Shown here one piece after another: positions 54,320-63,460 of a DNA stretch of 64,000 nucleotides (its first letter is position 1; each line of letters starts with the position of its first letter). Source of the DNA: Parabacteroides sp. PFB2-10. Its GTDB lineage: Bacteria > Bacteroidota > Bacteroidia > Bacteroidales > Tannerellaceae. A program made the position numbers and the translations under genes. The stretch lies in NCBI RefSeq assembly GCF_029893085.1, contig NZ_JARXWI010000002.1, forward strand, positions 62,001 through 126,000. Direction: 5' to 3'. Under the pieces are notes generated by a model that saw only the letters and a list, made by a program, of their open reading frames with translations, did no database searches and had not been told where the DNA came from.

Positions 54320-56773
54320 ATGAAGAATAATAAATTTAGAACGCTACATACAAATCATTTTGATGATACCGAATCCATCGTGTTGCCGGTTATTATGGAG
54401 TGCGATATGGATGATGATTTTTCACAGGGTTTGGAAAAAGTGGGCGATACGCTGCCTATCCTTCCTTTACGCAATATGATCCTGTTTCCCGGCGTGGCTC
54501 TGCCGGTGATCGTAGGACGTGTGAAGTCCATGCGGTTGATACGGGAGGTGGTTCGCAAAAAGAAAATGATTGGGGTCACCTGCCAGAAATCAATCGAGAC
54601 GGAGGATCCGGGGTATGATGATTTGTATAATGTAGGGGTCGTAGCCAATATTGTACGGGTATTGGAAATGCCCGACGGAAATACAACCGTTATCCTGCAG
54701 GGAAAGAAACGTTTTGAACTACAGGAGATAACAGAAACAGAACCTTTCTTGAGCGGAAAGATAACTCTCTTGGATGATACCCGTCCGGATAGAAACGACC
54801 AGGAGTTCGAAGCGCTATTGTCGACCATCAAGGACTTGACGATTAAGATGCTGAGCGTGGCCAATGATCCATCGCGCGATCTGATTTTCTCTATCAAGAA
54901 TAACCATAATATGGTTTACTTAGTGAATTTCTCTTGTAGCAATTTGCCGGTATCAGCCGACGTAAAGCAGGAGTTGCTCAAGATAAACGACCTGCGCGAG
55001 CGGGCGTATCGCTTGCTTTTCATATTGAATAGGGAATACCAATTGATGCAGTTGAAAGCCTCTATCCAAATGAAAACGCATGAGGATATCAATCAGCAAC
55101 AACGCGAGTATTTCTTGCAGCAACAGATCAAAACAATCCAGGAGGAACTGGGCGGCAATATCAATGATCAGGAAGTAAACGAATTACGGAAAAGAGCGGA
55201 AAAGAAGAAGTGGCCGGCTTATGTGAAAGAGGCTTTCGATAAGGAGGTGCGCAAGCTGGAACGTCTGCATCCGCAGTCGCCTGACTTCTCTATTCAGACA
55301 CAATATGTACAAACCATTGTAAACCTGCCCTGGGGCGAGTACACCAAAGATAATTTCAACCTGAATCATGCGCAAAAGGTATTGGATAAAGGCCATTACG
55401 GATTGGAGCAGGTGAAGGAACGTATCATCGAGCACCTGGCTGTTCTGAAGCTAAAAGGTGATATGAAGTCGCCGATTATCTGCCTATATGGCCCTCCGGG
55501 CGTAGGGAAGACCTCGCTGGGGAAATCCATTGCGGAGGCGTTGAACCGGAAATATGTGCGTGTGTCGTTGGGCGGTCTGCACGATGAAGCGGAGATTCGC
55601 GGGCACCGGCGCACCTATATCGGCGCCATGAGCGGGCGTATCATCCAGAATGTATTGAAAGCCGGATCGTCTAATCCGGTGTTTATCTTAGATGAGATCG
55701 ACAAGGTATCGAGCGATTTCAAGGGCGACCCGGCGTCGGCTTTGCTGGAAGTGCTCGATCCGGAGCAAAACAGCGCGTTTCATGACAACTACTTAGATAT
55801 CGATTACGACTTGAGTAAGGTGATGTTTATCGCAACGGCAAACAACCTAAATACCATTTCGCAGCCACTGCTCGACCGTATGGAGCTGATCGAGGTGAGT
55901 GGTTATATCATGGAAGAAAAGATTGAGATAGCCAACCGCCACCTGATTCCAAAGCAATTGGATGCACATGGCATCGCTCGTAAGAGTGTGAAGTTCCCGA
56001 AAAAAACTATTCAGGCCATTGTGGATTCGTATACGCGTGAGAGTGGTGTGCGTGAATTAGACAAAAAGATTGCCAAGGTCACTCGCAAGATTGCCCGCAA
56101 AATTGCCTCGGAAGAGGAGATACCGTCGCAGATCACGCCCGATATGCTGCAGGAATACCTGGGTGCTCCGGAATATTCCCGTGATAAATACCAGGGGAAT
56201 GAATACGCGGGTGTGGTAACCGGTCTGGCCTGGACTGCGGTGGGTGGTGCCATCCTGTTTGTGGAGGCCAGCCTGAGCAAAGGAAAAGGAGCCAAGCTTA
56301 CCTTGACCGGTAACCTGGGAGAGGTGATGAAAGAGTCGGCTATGCTCGCGCTGGAGTATATACATGCGCATGCTTCCATGTTTGATATTCCGGAAGAGAT
56401 GTTTGAAAACTGGAATGTGCATGTGCATGTACCGCAGGGAGCTATTCCGAAAGACGGGCCGAGCGCCGGTATAACGATGGTAACCTCGTTGGTTTCAGCC
56501 TTTACACAGCGCAAAGTGAAAGAGAACCTGGCGATGACAGGCGAGATTACGCTTCGTGGCAAGGTGCTTCCGGTAGGCGGGATCAAAGAAAAGATCCTGG
56601 CAGCTAAGCGGGCTGGCATCAAGGAGGTGATCCTATGCCGTGAAAACAAGAAAGATATCGATGAGATAAAAGAGGACTACCTGAAAGGAATCACTTTCCA
56701 TTATGTGGAAGATATCAGCGAAGTGATCAATCTGGCTCTGTTGGATGAGAAGGTAGATAATCCGCAGTTTTAG
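54320..56773 (+). CDS. lon: ATP-dependent protease La (Lon)
   Basis: About 817 residues. The N-terminal substrate domain starts with [20 protein letters not shown]. The AAA+ domain has Walker [10 protein letters not shown] (about residue 391) and a Walker B VFILDEID. The protease has its catalytic Ser at about 715 in PKDGPSAG and Lys at about 758 in [15 protein letters not shown]. It degrades misfolded and regulatory proteins in the cytoplasm. The open frame begins at 54251, but the -7 box lies downstream of that codon, so 54320 is preferred. An acidic stretch ([14 protein letters not shown]) precedes the LON domain. Confidence 0.95.
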   Translation: MKNNKFRTLHTNHFDDTESIVLPVIMECDMDDDFSQGLEKVGDTLPILPLRNMILFPGVALPVIVGRVKSMRLIREVVRKKKMIGVTCQKSIETEDPGYDDLYNVGVVANIVRVLEMPDGNTTVILQGKKRFELQEITETEPFLSGKITLLDDTRPDRNDQEFEALLSTIKDLTIKMLSVANDPSRDLIFSIKNNHNMVYLVNFSCSNLPVSADVKQELLKINDLRERAYRLLFILNREYQLMQLKASIQMKTHEDINQQQREYFLQQQIKTIQEELGGNINDQEVNELRKRAEKKKWPAYVKEAFDKEVRKLERLHPQSPDFSIQTQYVQTIVNLPWGEYTKDNFNLNHAQKVLDKGHYGLEQVKERIIEHLAVLKLKGDMKSPIICLYGPPGVGKTSLGKSIAEALNRKYVRVSLGGLHDEAEIRGHRRTYIGAMSGRIIQNVLKAGSSNPVFILDEIDKVSSDFKGDPASALLEVLDPEQNSAFHDNYLDIDYDLSKVMFIATANNLNTISQPLLDRMELIEVSGYIMEEKIEIANRHLIPKQLDAHGIARKSVKFPKKTIQAIVDSYTRESGVRELDKKIAKVTRKIARKIASEEEIPSQITPDMLQEYLGAPEYSRDKYQGNEYAGVVTGLAWTAVGGAILFVEASLSKGKGAKLTLTGNLGEVMKESAMLALEYIHAHASMFDIPEEMFENWNVHVHVPQGAIPKDGPSAGITMVTSLVSAFTQRKVKENLAMTGEITLRGKVLPVGGIKEKILAAKRAGIKEVILCRENKKDIDEIKEDYLKGITFHYVEDISEVINLALLDEKVDNPQF

Positions 56774-56896
56774 CCCCTCCAAACCTCCCCCAAGGGGAGG
56801 CTTAAGAAGGATACATACAAAAAAGAACCCCGGCTACTATCAGATAGTCGGGGTTTTTGTCTTTAAGCCTCCCCTTGGGGGAGGTTTGGAGGGGCT
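56772..56896. repeat. Nested palindrome between convergent lon and fabD
   Basis: Outer arms of 34 bp (56772-56805 and 56863-56896) are perfect reverse complements, including CCCCTCCAAACCTCCCCCAA. The left arm overlaps the lon stop. Within the loop is a normal terminator at 56827-56858 (ACCCCGGCTA with TAGTCGGGGT, then TTTTTG). The outer repeat could end transcription from both sides. Confidence 0.88.
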
Positions 56897-56902
56897 GCTT
56901 TC

Positions 56903-57781
56903 TTATTGCTTCCCTTCGGTAGCTACCGAACGGTCGATCTTTTTGATCAATCCCTGCAGGACGCTTCCCGGACCTAATTCTGTGAAATGATCAGCACCAT
57001 CGGCAATCATGTGTTGGATTGTCTGTGTCCAACGTACCGGCGCTGTCAATTGTGCAATCAGGTTGTTTTTGATAATTGCCGGATCGGTAGCCGGTTTGGC
57101 ATCTACATTCTGGTAGATCGGGCAGACAGGTGCGTTGATCGCTGTCTTTTCAATCGCTTCAGCCAGTTCGGCACGAGCCGGTTCCATCAGCGGAGAGTGG
57201 AAGGCGCCTCCTACATTCAATTTCAGGGCACGTTTGGCACCCGCTTCAAGCATTAACTCGCAGGCTTTTTCAATACCCGACATACTTCCCGAGATAACAA
57301 GCTGTCCCGGACAGTTATAATTGGCACATACCACCACATCGTCTATGCCGGCACAGATTTCTTCTACCTTTTCATCCGGCAAGGCCAATACGGCTGCCAT
57401 CGTAGACGGAGTCAGTTCGCAAGCTTTCTGCATGGCCATGGCGCGCTTGGATACCAATACCAGCCCGTCTTCAAAAGAAAGAGCGCCGGCAGCCACCAGG
57501 GCAGAGAACTCACCTAAGGAGTGACCTGCTACCATATCCGGTTGGAACTCTTCACCTAATGTCTTCGCTAATATAACGGAGTGAAGGAAAATGGCCGGTT
57601 GAGTCACTTTGGTTTGTCTCAGATCTTCGTCCGTACCGGCAAACATCAGGTCGGTAATGCGAAAACCAAGTATTTCATTTGCTTTTTCAAACATCTCTTT
57701 GGCTAATGGGTTGTTGTCATACAGATCCTTACCCATCCCTACAAATTGTGCTCCCTGGCCGGGAAATACATACGCTTTCAT
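56903..57781 (-). CDS. fabD: Malonyl-CoA:ACP transacylase
   Basis: A 292-residue acyltransferase. YVFPGQGAQFVGMGKDLYD at the start and the active-site serine S88 in VAGHSLGEFSALVAAG are diagnostic; GGAFHSPLMEPA supplies the catalytic His. It loads malonate on acyl carrier protein for fatty-acid synthesis. It stands apart from other fab genes. A -7 box lies at 57831-57838. Confidence 0.96.
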   Translation of the reverse strand: MKAYVFPGQGAQFVGMGKDLYDNNPLAKEMFEKANEILGFRITDLMFAGTDEDLRQTKVTQPAIFLHSVILAKTLGEEFQPDMVAGHSLGEFSALVAAGALSFEDGLVLVSKRAMAMQKACELTPSTMAAVLALPDEKVEEICAGIDDVVVCANYNCPGQLVISGSMSGIEKACELMLEAGAKRALKLNVGGAFHSPLMEPARAELAEAIEKTAINAPVCPIYQNVDAKPATDPAIIKNNLIAQLTAPVRWTQTIQHMIADGADHFTELGPGSVLQGLIKKIDRSVATEGKQ

Positions 57782-57830
57782 TTTCTAATAATTTTCTAAT
57801 TTCAGATTTTTAAGACGGTGCAAAGGTAAT

Positions 57831-57838
57831 AATTCCTT
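57831..57838 (-). promoter_or_regulatory. -7 box of fabD
   Basis: The minus strand reads TACCTTTG, 49 bp upstream of the ATG. Confidence 0.65.
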
Positions 57839-57868
57839 GATAAATTGGGCGTCTTTGCTTTTGAATAG

Positions 57869-57876
57869 TATCTTTG
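57869..57876 (+). promoter_or_regulatory. -7 box of tatA-tatC
   Basis: TATCTTTG lies 43 bp before the tatA ATG, with a TTGG about 20 bp upstream as a weak -33. Confidence 0.6.
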
Positions 57877-57919
57877 CGTTAGAATTAGAACAAATTACTA
57901 ACGATAATATTCAACACGT

Positions 57920-58117
57920 ATGAACCATTTAGCATTTATCGGTAACCTGGGAACAGGTGAGATTGTGATCATCGCTATCATTGTTTTGTTACTCTTCGGT
58001 GGAAAGAAAATTCCTGAACTGATGAAAGGAATCGGCAAAGGGGTGAAAAACTTCAAAGATGGTGTGAAAGGTTTGGAAGACGACATCAAATTAGACGACA
58101 CAGACGATAAGAAATAA
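57920..58117 (+). CDS. tatA: Sec-independent translocase TatA
   Basis: 65 residues. One membrane helix ([20 protein letters not shown]) with the FGGKKIPEL hinge, then an amphipathic helix ([20 protein letters not shown]) and an acidic tail. It forms the pore ring of the twin-arginine pathway. tatC follows after nine bases. No tatB is present, the minimal TatAC form. Two proteins encoded in this window have Tat-like signals. Confidence 0.94.
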   Translation: MNHLAFIGNLGTGEIVIIAIIVLLLFGGKKIPELMKGIGKGVKNFKDGVKGLEDDIKLDDTDDKK

Positions 58118-58126
58118 GAGAACGAG

Positions 58127-58969
58127 ATGCAACAAGATGAAATGTCATTCTGGGATCACCTGGAAGAACTTCGTTGGACTCTCTTTCGTATCATTGGTGC
58201 GCTATTTCTGTTTGCCATACTCCTGTTTGCTTTTATGCGGGGAGAAAATGGTATTTTTGATGGTATTATTATGGCGCCTACCCGTGGTGACTTCTGGACT
58301 TACCGCTTGTTTTGTAAGGCCGGGTCGCTACTGAAAATTGTAACCGACTTTTGTGATCCCACGTTCCGTATTCATATATTCAATATCAAATTAGCTTCGC
58401 AGTTTTTCACCCACATGACTACCTCGTTTTGGGTAGCGTTGGTGTTGACTTTTCCTTATTTGATGTTTGAAGTATGGAAGTTTATCAGTCCGGCTCTTTA
58501 CGAAAATGAAAAGAAGAATGTCCGCTGGGTATTCTTTTTCGGGACGGGTATGTTCTTTTTAGGATGTGCCGTTGGCTACTTCATGGTGTTCCCGGTTACA
58601 CTCCGTTTTCTGGCTACTTACCAGATCAGTGAGGCGATTACCGAACAGGTCTCCCTGGAATCCTATATGGATAACTTCCTGATGTTGATATTTGTGATGG
58701 GGGTTATCTTTGAAATGCCCCTGTTGTCGTGGTTATTGTCAAAGTTAGGCTTGATTCATCGTGGATTCTTCCATCGCTATCGCCGCCATGCCATTGTTGC
58801 TTTATTGGTATTAGCCGCCTTTATCACACCCAGTGGTGATCCGTTTACATTAGCTATTGTCTTTATCCCACTGTACGGACTCTTCGAGTTAAGCGCATTC
58901 TTTGTGCGGCCTGAACCGAAAGACGACGATGATGAGGATGACATGCTACCGGCTGTAGTCGAATCATAA
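58127..58969 (+). CDS. tatC: Sec-independent translocase TatC
   Basis: 280 residues. MSFWDHLEELRWTLFRIIGA is the conserved TatC start, and six membrane helices follow with YEVWKFISPAL-type (here LMFEVWKFISPALYENEKK) and FEMPLLSWLLSKLGL segments. It recognises the twin-arginine signal. The acidic C-terminus overlaps the convergent cutC end by six bases. Confidence 0.95.
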   Translation: MQQDEMSFWDHLEELRWTLFRIIGALFLFAILLFAFMRGENGIFDGIIMAPTRGDFWTYRLFCKAGSLLKIVTDFCDPTFRIHIFNIKLASQFFTHMTTSFWVALVLTFPYLMFEVWKFISPALYENEKKNVRWVFFFGTGMFFLGCAVGYFMVFPVTLRFLATYQISEAITEQVSLESYMDNFLMLIFVMGVIFEMPLLSWLLSKLGLIHRGFFHRYRRHAIVALLVLAAFITPSGDPFTLAIVFIPLYGLFELSAFFVRPEPKDDDDEDDMLPAVVES

Positions 58970-59695
58970 ATACTTCGCTACCTTTTCACGATCCGTTTGC
59001 ACTGTCTCGAACTCCGAGGTGACAGGGCTACTTCCCATGGGTACACGTTCATTGCGGTATTCCATCTGGCTATACACTGTGTTTCTGGCTGAGGTGTGAA
59101 ATTCTTTGGCGCCGGTTTCCATTTCAATCCGGGCGATATTTGTTTCGCGCACGCCACATCCGGGCATGATAATAATGCGGTCACCAGCTCTTTTCACCAG
59201 TTCGGCGATCAAGGAGATGCCTTGTTCGGCTGTTGGTTGCTGTCCGGAGGTGAGGATACGGTCACAACCGGCTTCGATAAGCTGCTCCAGGGCAATGAAG
59301 GGGTCACGGCATACATCGAAGGCGCGGTGGAAGGTAACCGACAGGGGGCGGGCTGCATCGACCAACCGTTTCAATAGGATGGTGTCGATATCACCCTCCC
59401 GGGTAAGACATCCAAAGACTACCCCCTGCACTTCGAGCTGTTTGCATAATTCAATATCATGTAGCATCGATTGAATTTCCGCTTCGGTGTACAGAAAGTC
59501 CCCGCCACGCGGACGGATAATCACATGGATCCTGATGTGTGACGTAAGCGCCTTAGCCATCTTTATCTCTCCATAACTGGGCGTTGTGCCTCCTTCCGGA
59601 ATAGCCGCGCATAGTTCTACCCGGGCAGCACCTCCCGCTTCCGCTTCCACGCAGCTCTGTGCTGAATTGGCGCATATTTCAATAATCCGTTTCAT
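58964..59695 (-). CDS. cutC: CutC-family protein
   Basis: A 243-residue TIM-barrel protein. It opens IIEICANSAQSCVEAEAGGA and has HVIIRPRGGDFLYTEAEIQ, VTFHRAFDVCRDPFIALEQL and IIIMPGCGVRETNIARI, all CutC signatures. It is named for copper homeostasis, but the biochemical role is not settled. It overlaps the tatC end. Confidence 0.93.
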   Translation of the reverse strand: MKRIIEICANSAQSCVEAEAGGAARVELCAAIPEGGTTPSYGEIKMAKALTSHIRIHVIIRPRGGDFLYTEAEIQSMLHDIELCKQLEVQGVVFGCLTREGDIDTILLKRLVDAARPLSVTFHRAFDVCRDPFIALEQLIEAGCDRILTSGQQPTAEQGISLIAELVKRAGDRIIIMPGCGVRETNIARIEMETGAKEFHTSARNTVYSQMEYRNERVPMGSSPVTSEFETVQTDREKVAKYL

Positions 59696-59744
59696 GTACT
59701 GGTTCTTTTATTCGGTAAAGATAATGATTTATAAAAAGTCTCAC

Positions 59745-59752
59745 TACCTTTG
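59745..59752 (+). promoter_or_regulatory. -7 box of the EamA transporter gene
   Basis: TACCTTTG lies 22 bp before the start; no exact -33 element was found. The divergent cutC gene has only a weak TATCTTTA nearby. Confidence 0.58.
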
Positions 59753-59774
59753 CGTTATCTTATAAAGCAAGGCA

Positions 59775-60707
59775 ATGATGTCGAAAGAAAAAATGAAAGG
59801 TCACCTGTTGATCTTTTTGGCGAATGTACTGTTTGCCGTGAATATGCCGATTTCCAAATACCTCTTACCCGGGCATCTTACACCTGAAGCATTGACGATT
59901 ATGCGTATGCTTTTTGCCTGCGTGATGTTCTGGATTACCTCCCTTTTTGTGCGTAAAGAGCATGTCCCCTTGAAAGATATAGGTTTGTTGTTTATTTGTG
60001 CTTTTTGTGGGATCGCGTTAAACCAGGGATTATTCATTCAGGGGTTGAATGTGACCTCGCCGATCGATGCCTCGATCATTGCCACCGGAGTGCCCATTTT
60101 TGTCATGATTCTGGCGGCTATTATCCTAAAAGAGCCTATCACGCGCCAGAAGGCATTCGGTGTTTTCCTGGGCATAGGCGGGGCGGTGATGCTGATCCTG
60201 CAATCGGCGGATGGGGGCACGAAAGCCAGTAGCCTGGCGGGCAATCTGATGATTGTCACCAGCGGTCTGTCCTATTCGGTCTACCTCGTTCTCTCTAAAC
60301 CGCTGACCGAGAAATATTCTTCAGTCACCATCATGAAATGGATGTTCCTTTTCGCGAGCCTGATGTTGTTGCCGTTTACTTTCAACCATATAGCAGAATC
60401 ACCGGCTTTTCAGCATGGCGGGATCGATCTGAAGGAGGTCTCCGCCATTGCGTATGTGCTTTTCGGAGCAACGTTTCTTCCTTATCTGCTTATCCCTATG
60501 TCGCTGAAGCGGATACGTCCGACCACGGTGAGTATGTATAACTATGTGCAGCCGATTGTGGCTTCGCTTATCACCGTATTGGTGGGACAAGACACTTTCG
60601 GACCATTGAAGCTGTTGGCTGCTGCTTTGGTATTTGTCGGGGTCTATCTGGTAACGCAGAGTAAGAGCCGGGCTGATTTGGAACGCGAGCAGGAGGAAAA
60701 TAAATGA
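59775..60707 (+). CDS. EamA/DMT-family transporter
   Basis: A 310-residue inner-membrane protein with about ten helices in two EamA halves, starting HLLIFLANVLFAVNMPISKY and, in the second half, AIAYVLFGATFLPYLLIPMS. NYVQPIVASLITVLVGQDTF is the usual end motif. Such carriers export amino acids or other metabolites. It lies next to the threonine operon, so threonine export is conceivable, but nothing proves it. Confidence 0.9.
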   Translation: MMSKEKMKGHLLIFLANVLFAVNMPISKYLLPGHLTPEALTIMRMLFACVMFWITSLFVRKEHVPLKDIGLLFICAFCGIALNQGLFIQGLNVTSPIDASIIATGVPIFVMILAAIILKEPITRQKAFGVFLGIGGAVMLILQSADGGTKASSLAGNLMIVTSGLSYSVYLVLSKPLTEKYSSVTIMKWMFLFASLMLLPFTFNHIAESPAFQHGGIDLKEVSAIAYVLFGATFLPYLLIPMSLKRIRPTTVSMYNYVQPIVASLITVLVGQDTFGPLKLLAAALVFVGVYLVTQSKSRADLEREQEENK

Positions 60708-60714
60708 TATTCTC

Positions 60715-60745
60715 TTTGGTTTGCATGACAAAATGTGTAAATTTG
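60715..60745 (+). promoter_or_regulatory. Promoter of the threonine operon
   Basis: -33 TTTG (60715-60718) and -7 TAAATTTG (60738-60745) with a 19-bp spacer, one of the best promoter matches in the window. Transcription should start near 60750, a few bases before the leader ORF at 60754. Confidence 0.8.
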
Positions 60746-60753
60746 CCCTCACT

Positions 60754-60840
60754 ATGCAAGTTAGAAATAAGACACTACACATCCGTAACACGACGTTTGC
60801 CTATTATACATGGGCATTAACAACCCCTTGGGGGGTATAA
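60754..60840 (+). CDS. Threonine-rich leader peptide of the thr operon
   Basis: A 28-codon ORF, ATG to TAA, lying between the operon promoter and thrA. Six codons are Thr, including three in NTTFAYYT and two in ALTTPWGV. One Ile codon is also present. The start codon is only a few bases from the predicted transcript start. Ribosome stalling at the Thr codons when Thr-tRNA is scarce would favour an alternative fold downstream, as in classical attenuation. The peptide does not resemble the enterobacterial ThrL sequence. Coding status is inferred from position and composition. Confidence 0.62.
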   Translation: MQVRNKTLHIRNTTFAYYTWALTTPWGV

Positions 60841-60850
60841 ATTACACTTC

Positions 60851-60912
60851 ACAACGCAAGGCGGCCAGGCCCTTTGGTTGTAGCAATTTAAGTATTGCCT
60901 CTTTTTTTAATC
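60851..60912 (+). terminator. Candidate attenuator hairpins of the thr operon
   Basis: Between the leader stop and thrA, ACAAC...GTTGT encloses an AAGG/CCTTT pairing (about 60852-60882). A short stem GCAAT-TTAAGT-ATTGC (60885-60900) follows, running into CTCTTTTTTT. The second is terminator-like but with only a five-base stem. Overlap of the two folds was not tested. Confidence 0.5.
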
Positions 60913-60959
60913 ATACCGGCAGGTCCGGTTCTTATTCAATCATAACATATTAGAATACG

Positions 60960-63398
60960 ATGAAAGTATTGAAATTTGGCGGAACATCCGTAGGTTCCGT
61001 AAATAGTATCTTGAATGTAAAAAAGATCGTAGAGGCTGTTGAAGAGCCCGTCGTAGTAGTCGTCTCTGCCTTGGGTGGCATCACGGATAAACTGATCGCT
61101 ACCTCCCAATTGGCCGCAAAGGGTGATGTGGCTTATGAAAAAGCATTTTCTGAAATAGTGACCCGCCACTTAGATGTGGTGGAAGGTGTTATTCCCGATG
61201 CGCAAGAGCGCAAAGAGGTGCAGGAAAAAGTGATGCGTCTGTTGGATGAACTGGGTAATATCTTCCGGGGTGTTTATCTGATTAATGACCTTTCTACGAA
61301 GACGTCCGATGCGATTGTAAGCTATGGAGAACGTATTTCTTCCACTATTATATCCCGCGTGATCGATGCGAAACTGTTTGATTCGCGCAAATTCGTAAAA
61401 ACAATATCTCAATTTAATAAACATATTGTCGATTTTGATGAGACCAACCGGTTGATCAAAGAAGCATTTTCTCCACTACCCAAGGTGTCGCTGGTGCCCG
61501 GCTTTATTTCGACAAGCGCTGAAACGGGTGAGGTGACTAATCTCGGTCGTGGAGGTTCCGACTATACAGCCTCCATTCTGGCAACGGCGTTAGATGCTTC
61601 CGTTTTGGAAATCTGGACGGATGTGGACGGCTTTATGACGGCCGATCCGCGTGTGATCAGCTCGGCTTATGTGATCGACCAATTGACATTTACCGAAGCC
61701 ATGGAGCTTTGTAACTTCGGGGCGAAGGTGATCTATCCGCCTACGATCTATCCGGTTTACCATAAGAATATTCCTATCCGCATATTGAATACCTTTAACC
61801 CGGAAGCTCCCGGTACCTATATCTCGAAAGAGAAAGGCAAGGAGAGCGGGAAGGCGATGATCAAAGGTATTTCGTCGATCAATGATACCTGTCTGATCAC
61901 GGTACAGGGATTGGGTATGGTTGGAGTGATCGGTGTGAACTACCGTATATTCAAAACACTGGCTAAGAATGGCATCAGCGTGTTTATGGTGTCGCAAGCC
62001 AGTTCGGAGAACAACACCACCTTCGCTGTGCGAAATGCCGATGCCGATCTGGCTGTCGATGTGTTGAACGAAGAGTTTGCGCTGGAGCGTTCTGTGGGCG
62101 AGATCAGCGATGTGACGGCCGAAAAAGAGCTGGCAACCGTGGCTATCGTTGGGGAAAACATGAAACGTACGCCGGGGATAGCCGGGAAGCTGTTCGGTAC
62201 GTTGGGACGTGCCGGGATCAGTGTGATCGCCTGTGCGCAAGGGGCTTCGGAAACAAATATCTCTTTTGTTATCAAACTGAAGTATCTGCGCAAAGCCCTA
62301 AACTCCATTCACGATTCCTTCTTCCTCTCGGAATATAAGGTGTTGAATCTTTTTATCGCGGGAGTAGGCACGGTGGGAGCGCATCTGTTGGAGCAGATCC
62401 GCGTGCAGCAACCCAAATTGATGGAGCAAAACGGATTGAAACTGAAAGTAGTGGGTATCTCCAATTCCAAGAAAGCCTATCTATGTCGCGAAGGGATCAA
62501 CCTGGAGGACTATATGGGGGAGCTGAACGAGAAAGGGCATCCGAGCAGTCCGAAGCAGCTGGCTGATGAGATATTGAATATGAATATCTTTAATTCCGTT
62601 TTTGTGGACTGTACGGCCAGCCTGGAGGTGGCAGCACAATACGAACGGTTAATGAACGATAATGTCTCCGTTGTCGCCGCCAATAAGGAGGCCGCCTCTT
62701 CTACATACGAGAATTATCAGACGCTGAAAGAGACAGCCCGCAAGCGGGATATCAAGTTCCTGTTTGAAACAAACGTGGGAGCTGGCCTGCCGATCATCAA
62801 CACCATGAATGATCTTCGCAATAGTGGCGACCATATACTGAAACTGGCCGCCGTGCTTTCCGGTACATTGAATTATATCTTTAATACGCTGAGTGCGGAT
62901 ATCCCTTTCAGTGAAGCGATCCGAATGGCGAAAGAGGCCGGTTATGCCGAACCCGATCCGCGCATCGACCTGAGTGGAAAGGATGTGTGTCGCAAACTGG
63001 TGATCCTGGCGCGCGAAGCCGGTTATAAGGTGGAGCAAAAGGATGTGAAACAGGAGTGTATCATTCCGGAGAAATATTTTGAAGGCTCTTTGGATGATTT
63101 CTGGAAGAACGTGCAGGAAGTAGATGCGTTGTTCGAAACCCGCCGGCAAAAACTGGAGAAAGAGCATAAGCGTTTACGCTTTGTGGCAACCATGGATCAG
63201 GGTGTTTGCCTGTTGGGACTGCAGGAGGTCGACAGCCATCATCCCTTCTATGAGTTGGAAGGAAGCAATAATATTATCATGATATCCACCGAAAGATATT
63301 ATGAGTATCCAATGGTTATCAAAGGATATGGAGCCGGAGCCGATGTGACGGCAGCAGGGGTATTTTCGGATATTATATCGATAGCTAATATTCGGTAA
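60960..63398 (+). CDS. thrA: Bifunctional aspartate kinase / homoserine dehydrogenase I
   Basis: An 812-residue fusion. The kinase part starts VLKFGGTSVGSVNSILNVKK and includes NLGRGGSDYTASILA; two ACT-type regulatory segments follow (VIGVNYRIFKTLAKNGISVF region). The dehydrogenase part has the NAD(P) loop LFIAGVGTVGAHLLEQI, then AANKEAASS and ETNVGAGLPIINTMNDL. It catalyses the first and third steps from aspartate to threonine and methionine. The ACT part suggests Thr feedback. It is preceded by a Thr-rich leader and followed after 62 bp by an ApgM-like gene. Confidence 0.96.
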   Translation: MKVLKFGGTSVGSVNSILNVKKIVEAVEEPVVVVVSALGGITDKLIATSQLAAKGDVAYEKAFSEIVTRHLDVVEGVIPDAQERKEVQEKVMRLLDELGNIFRGVYLINDLSTKTSDAIVSYGERISSTIISRVIDAKLFDSRKFVKTISQFNKHIVDFDETNRLIKEAFSPLPKVSLVPGFISTSAETGEVTNLGRGGSDYTASILATALDASVLEIWTDVDGFMTADPRVISSAYVIDQLTFTEAMELCNFGAKVIYPPTIYPVYHKNIPIRILNTFNPEAPGTYISKEKGKESGKAMIKGISSINDTCLITVQGLGMVGVIGVNYRIFKTLAKNGISVFMVSQASSENNTTFAVRNADADLAVDVLNEEFALERSVGEISDVTAEKELATVAIVGENMKRTPGIAGKLFGTLGRAGISVIACAQGASETNISFVIKLKYLRKALNSIHDSFFLSEYKVLNLFIAGVGTVGAHLLEQIRVQQPKLMEQNGLKLKVVGISNSKKAYLCREGINLEDYMGELNEKGHPSSPKQLADEILNMNIFNSVFVDCTASLEVAAQYERLMNDNVSVVAANKEAASSTYENYQTLKETARKRDIKFLFETNVGAGLPIINTMNDLRNSGDHILKLAAVLSGTLNYIFNTLSADIPFSEAIRMAKEAGYAEPDPRIDLSGKDVCRKLVILAREAGYKVEQKDVKQECIIPEKYFEGSLDDFWKNVQEVDALFETRRQKLEKEHKRLRFVATMDQGVCLLGLQEVDSHHPFYELEGSNNIIMISTERYYEYPMVIKGYGAGADVTAAGVFSDIISIANIR

Positions 63399-63460
63399 AT
63401 TTAGCATTGGCAGGAAAGGGTTTGTTTGTAGGAATCCGGCACTGCCAATAGACATGCAAT

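Noticed and set aside
60841-60959. Metabolite riboswitch upstream of thrA
   Set aside because: No known riboswitch core (lysine L-box, SAM or THF) was recognised; the Thr-rich ORF makes translation-dependent attenuation more likely.
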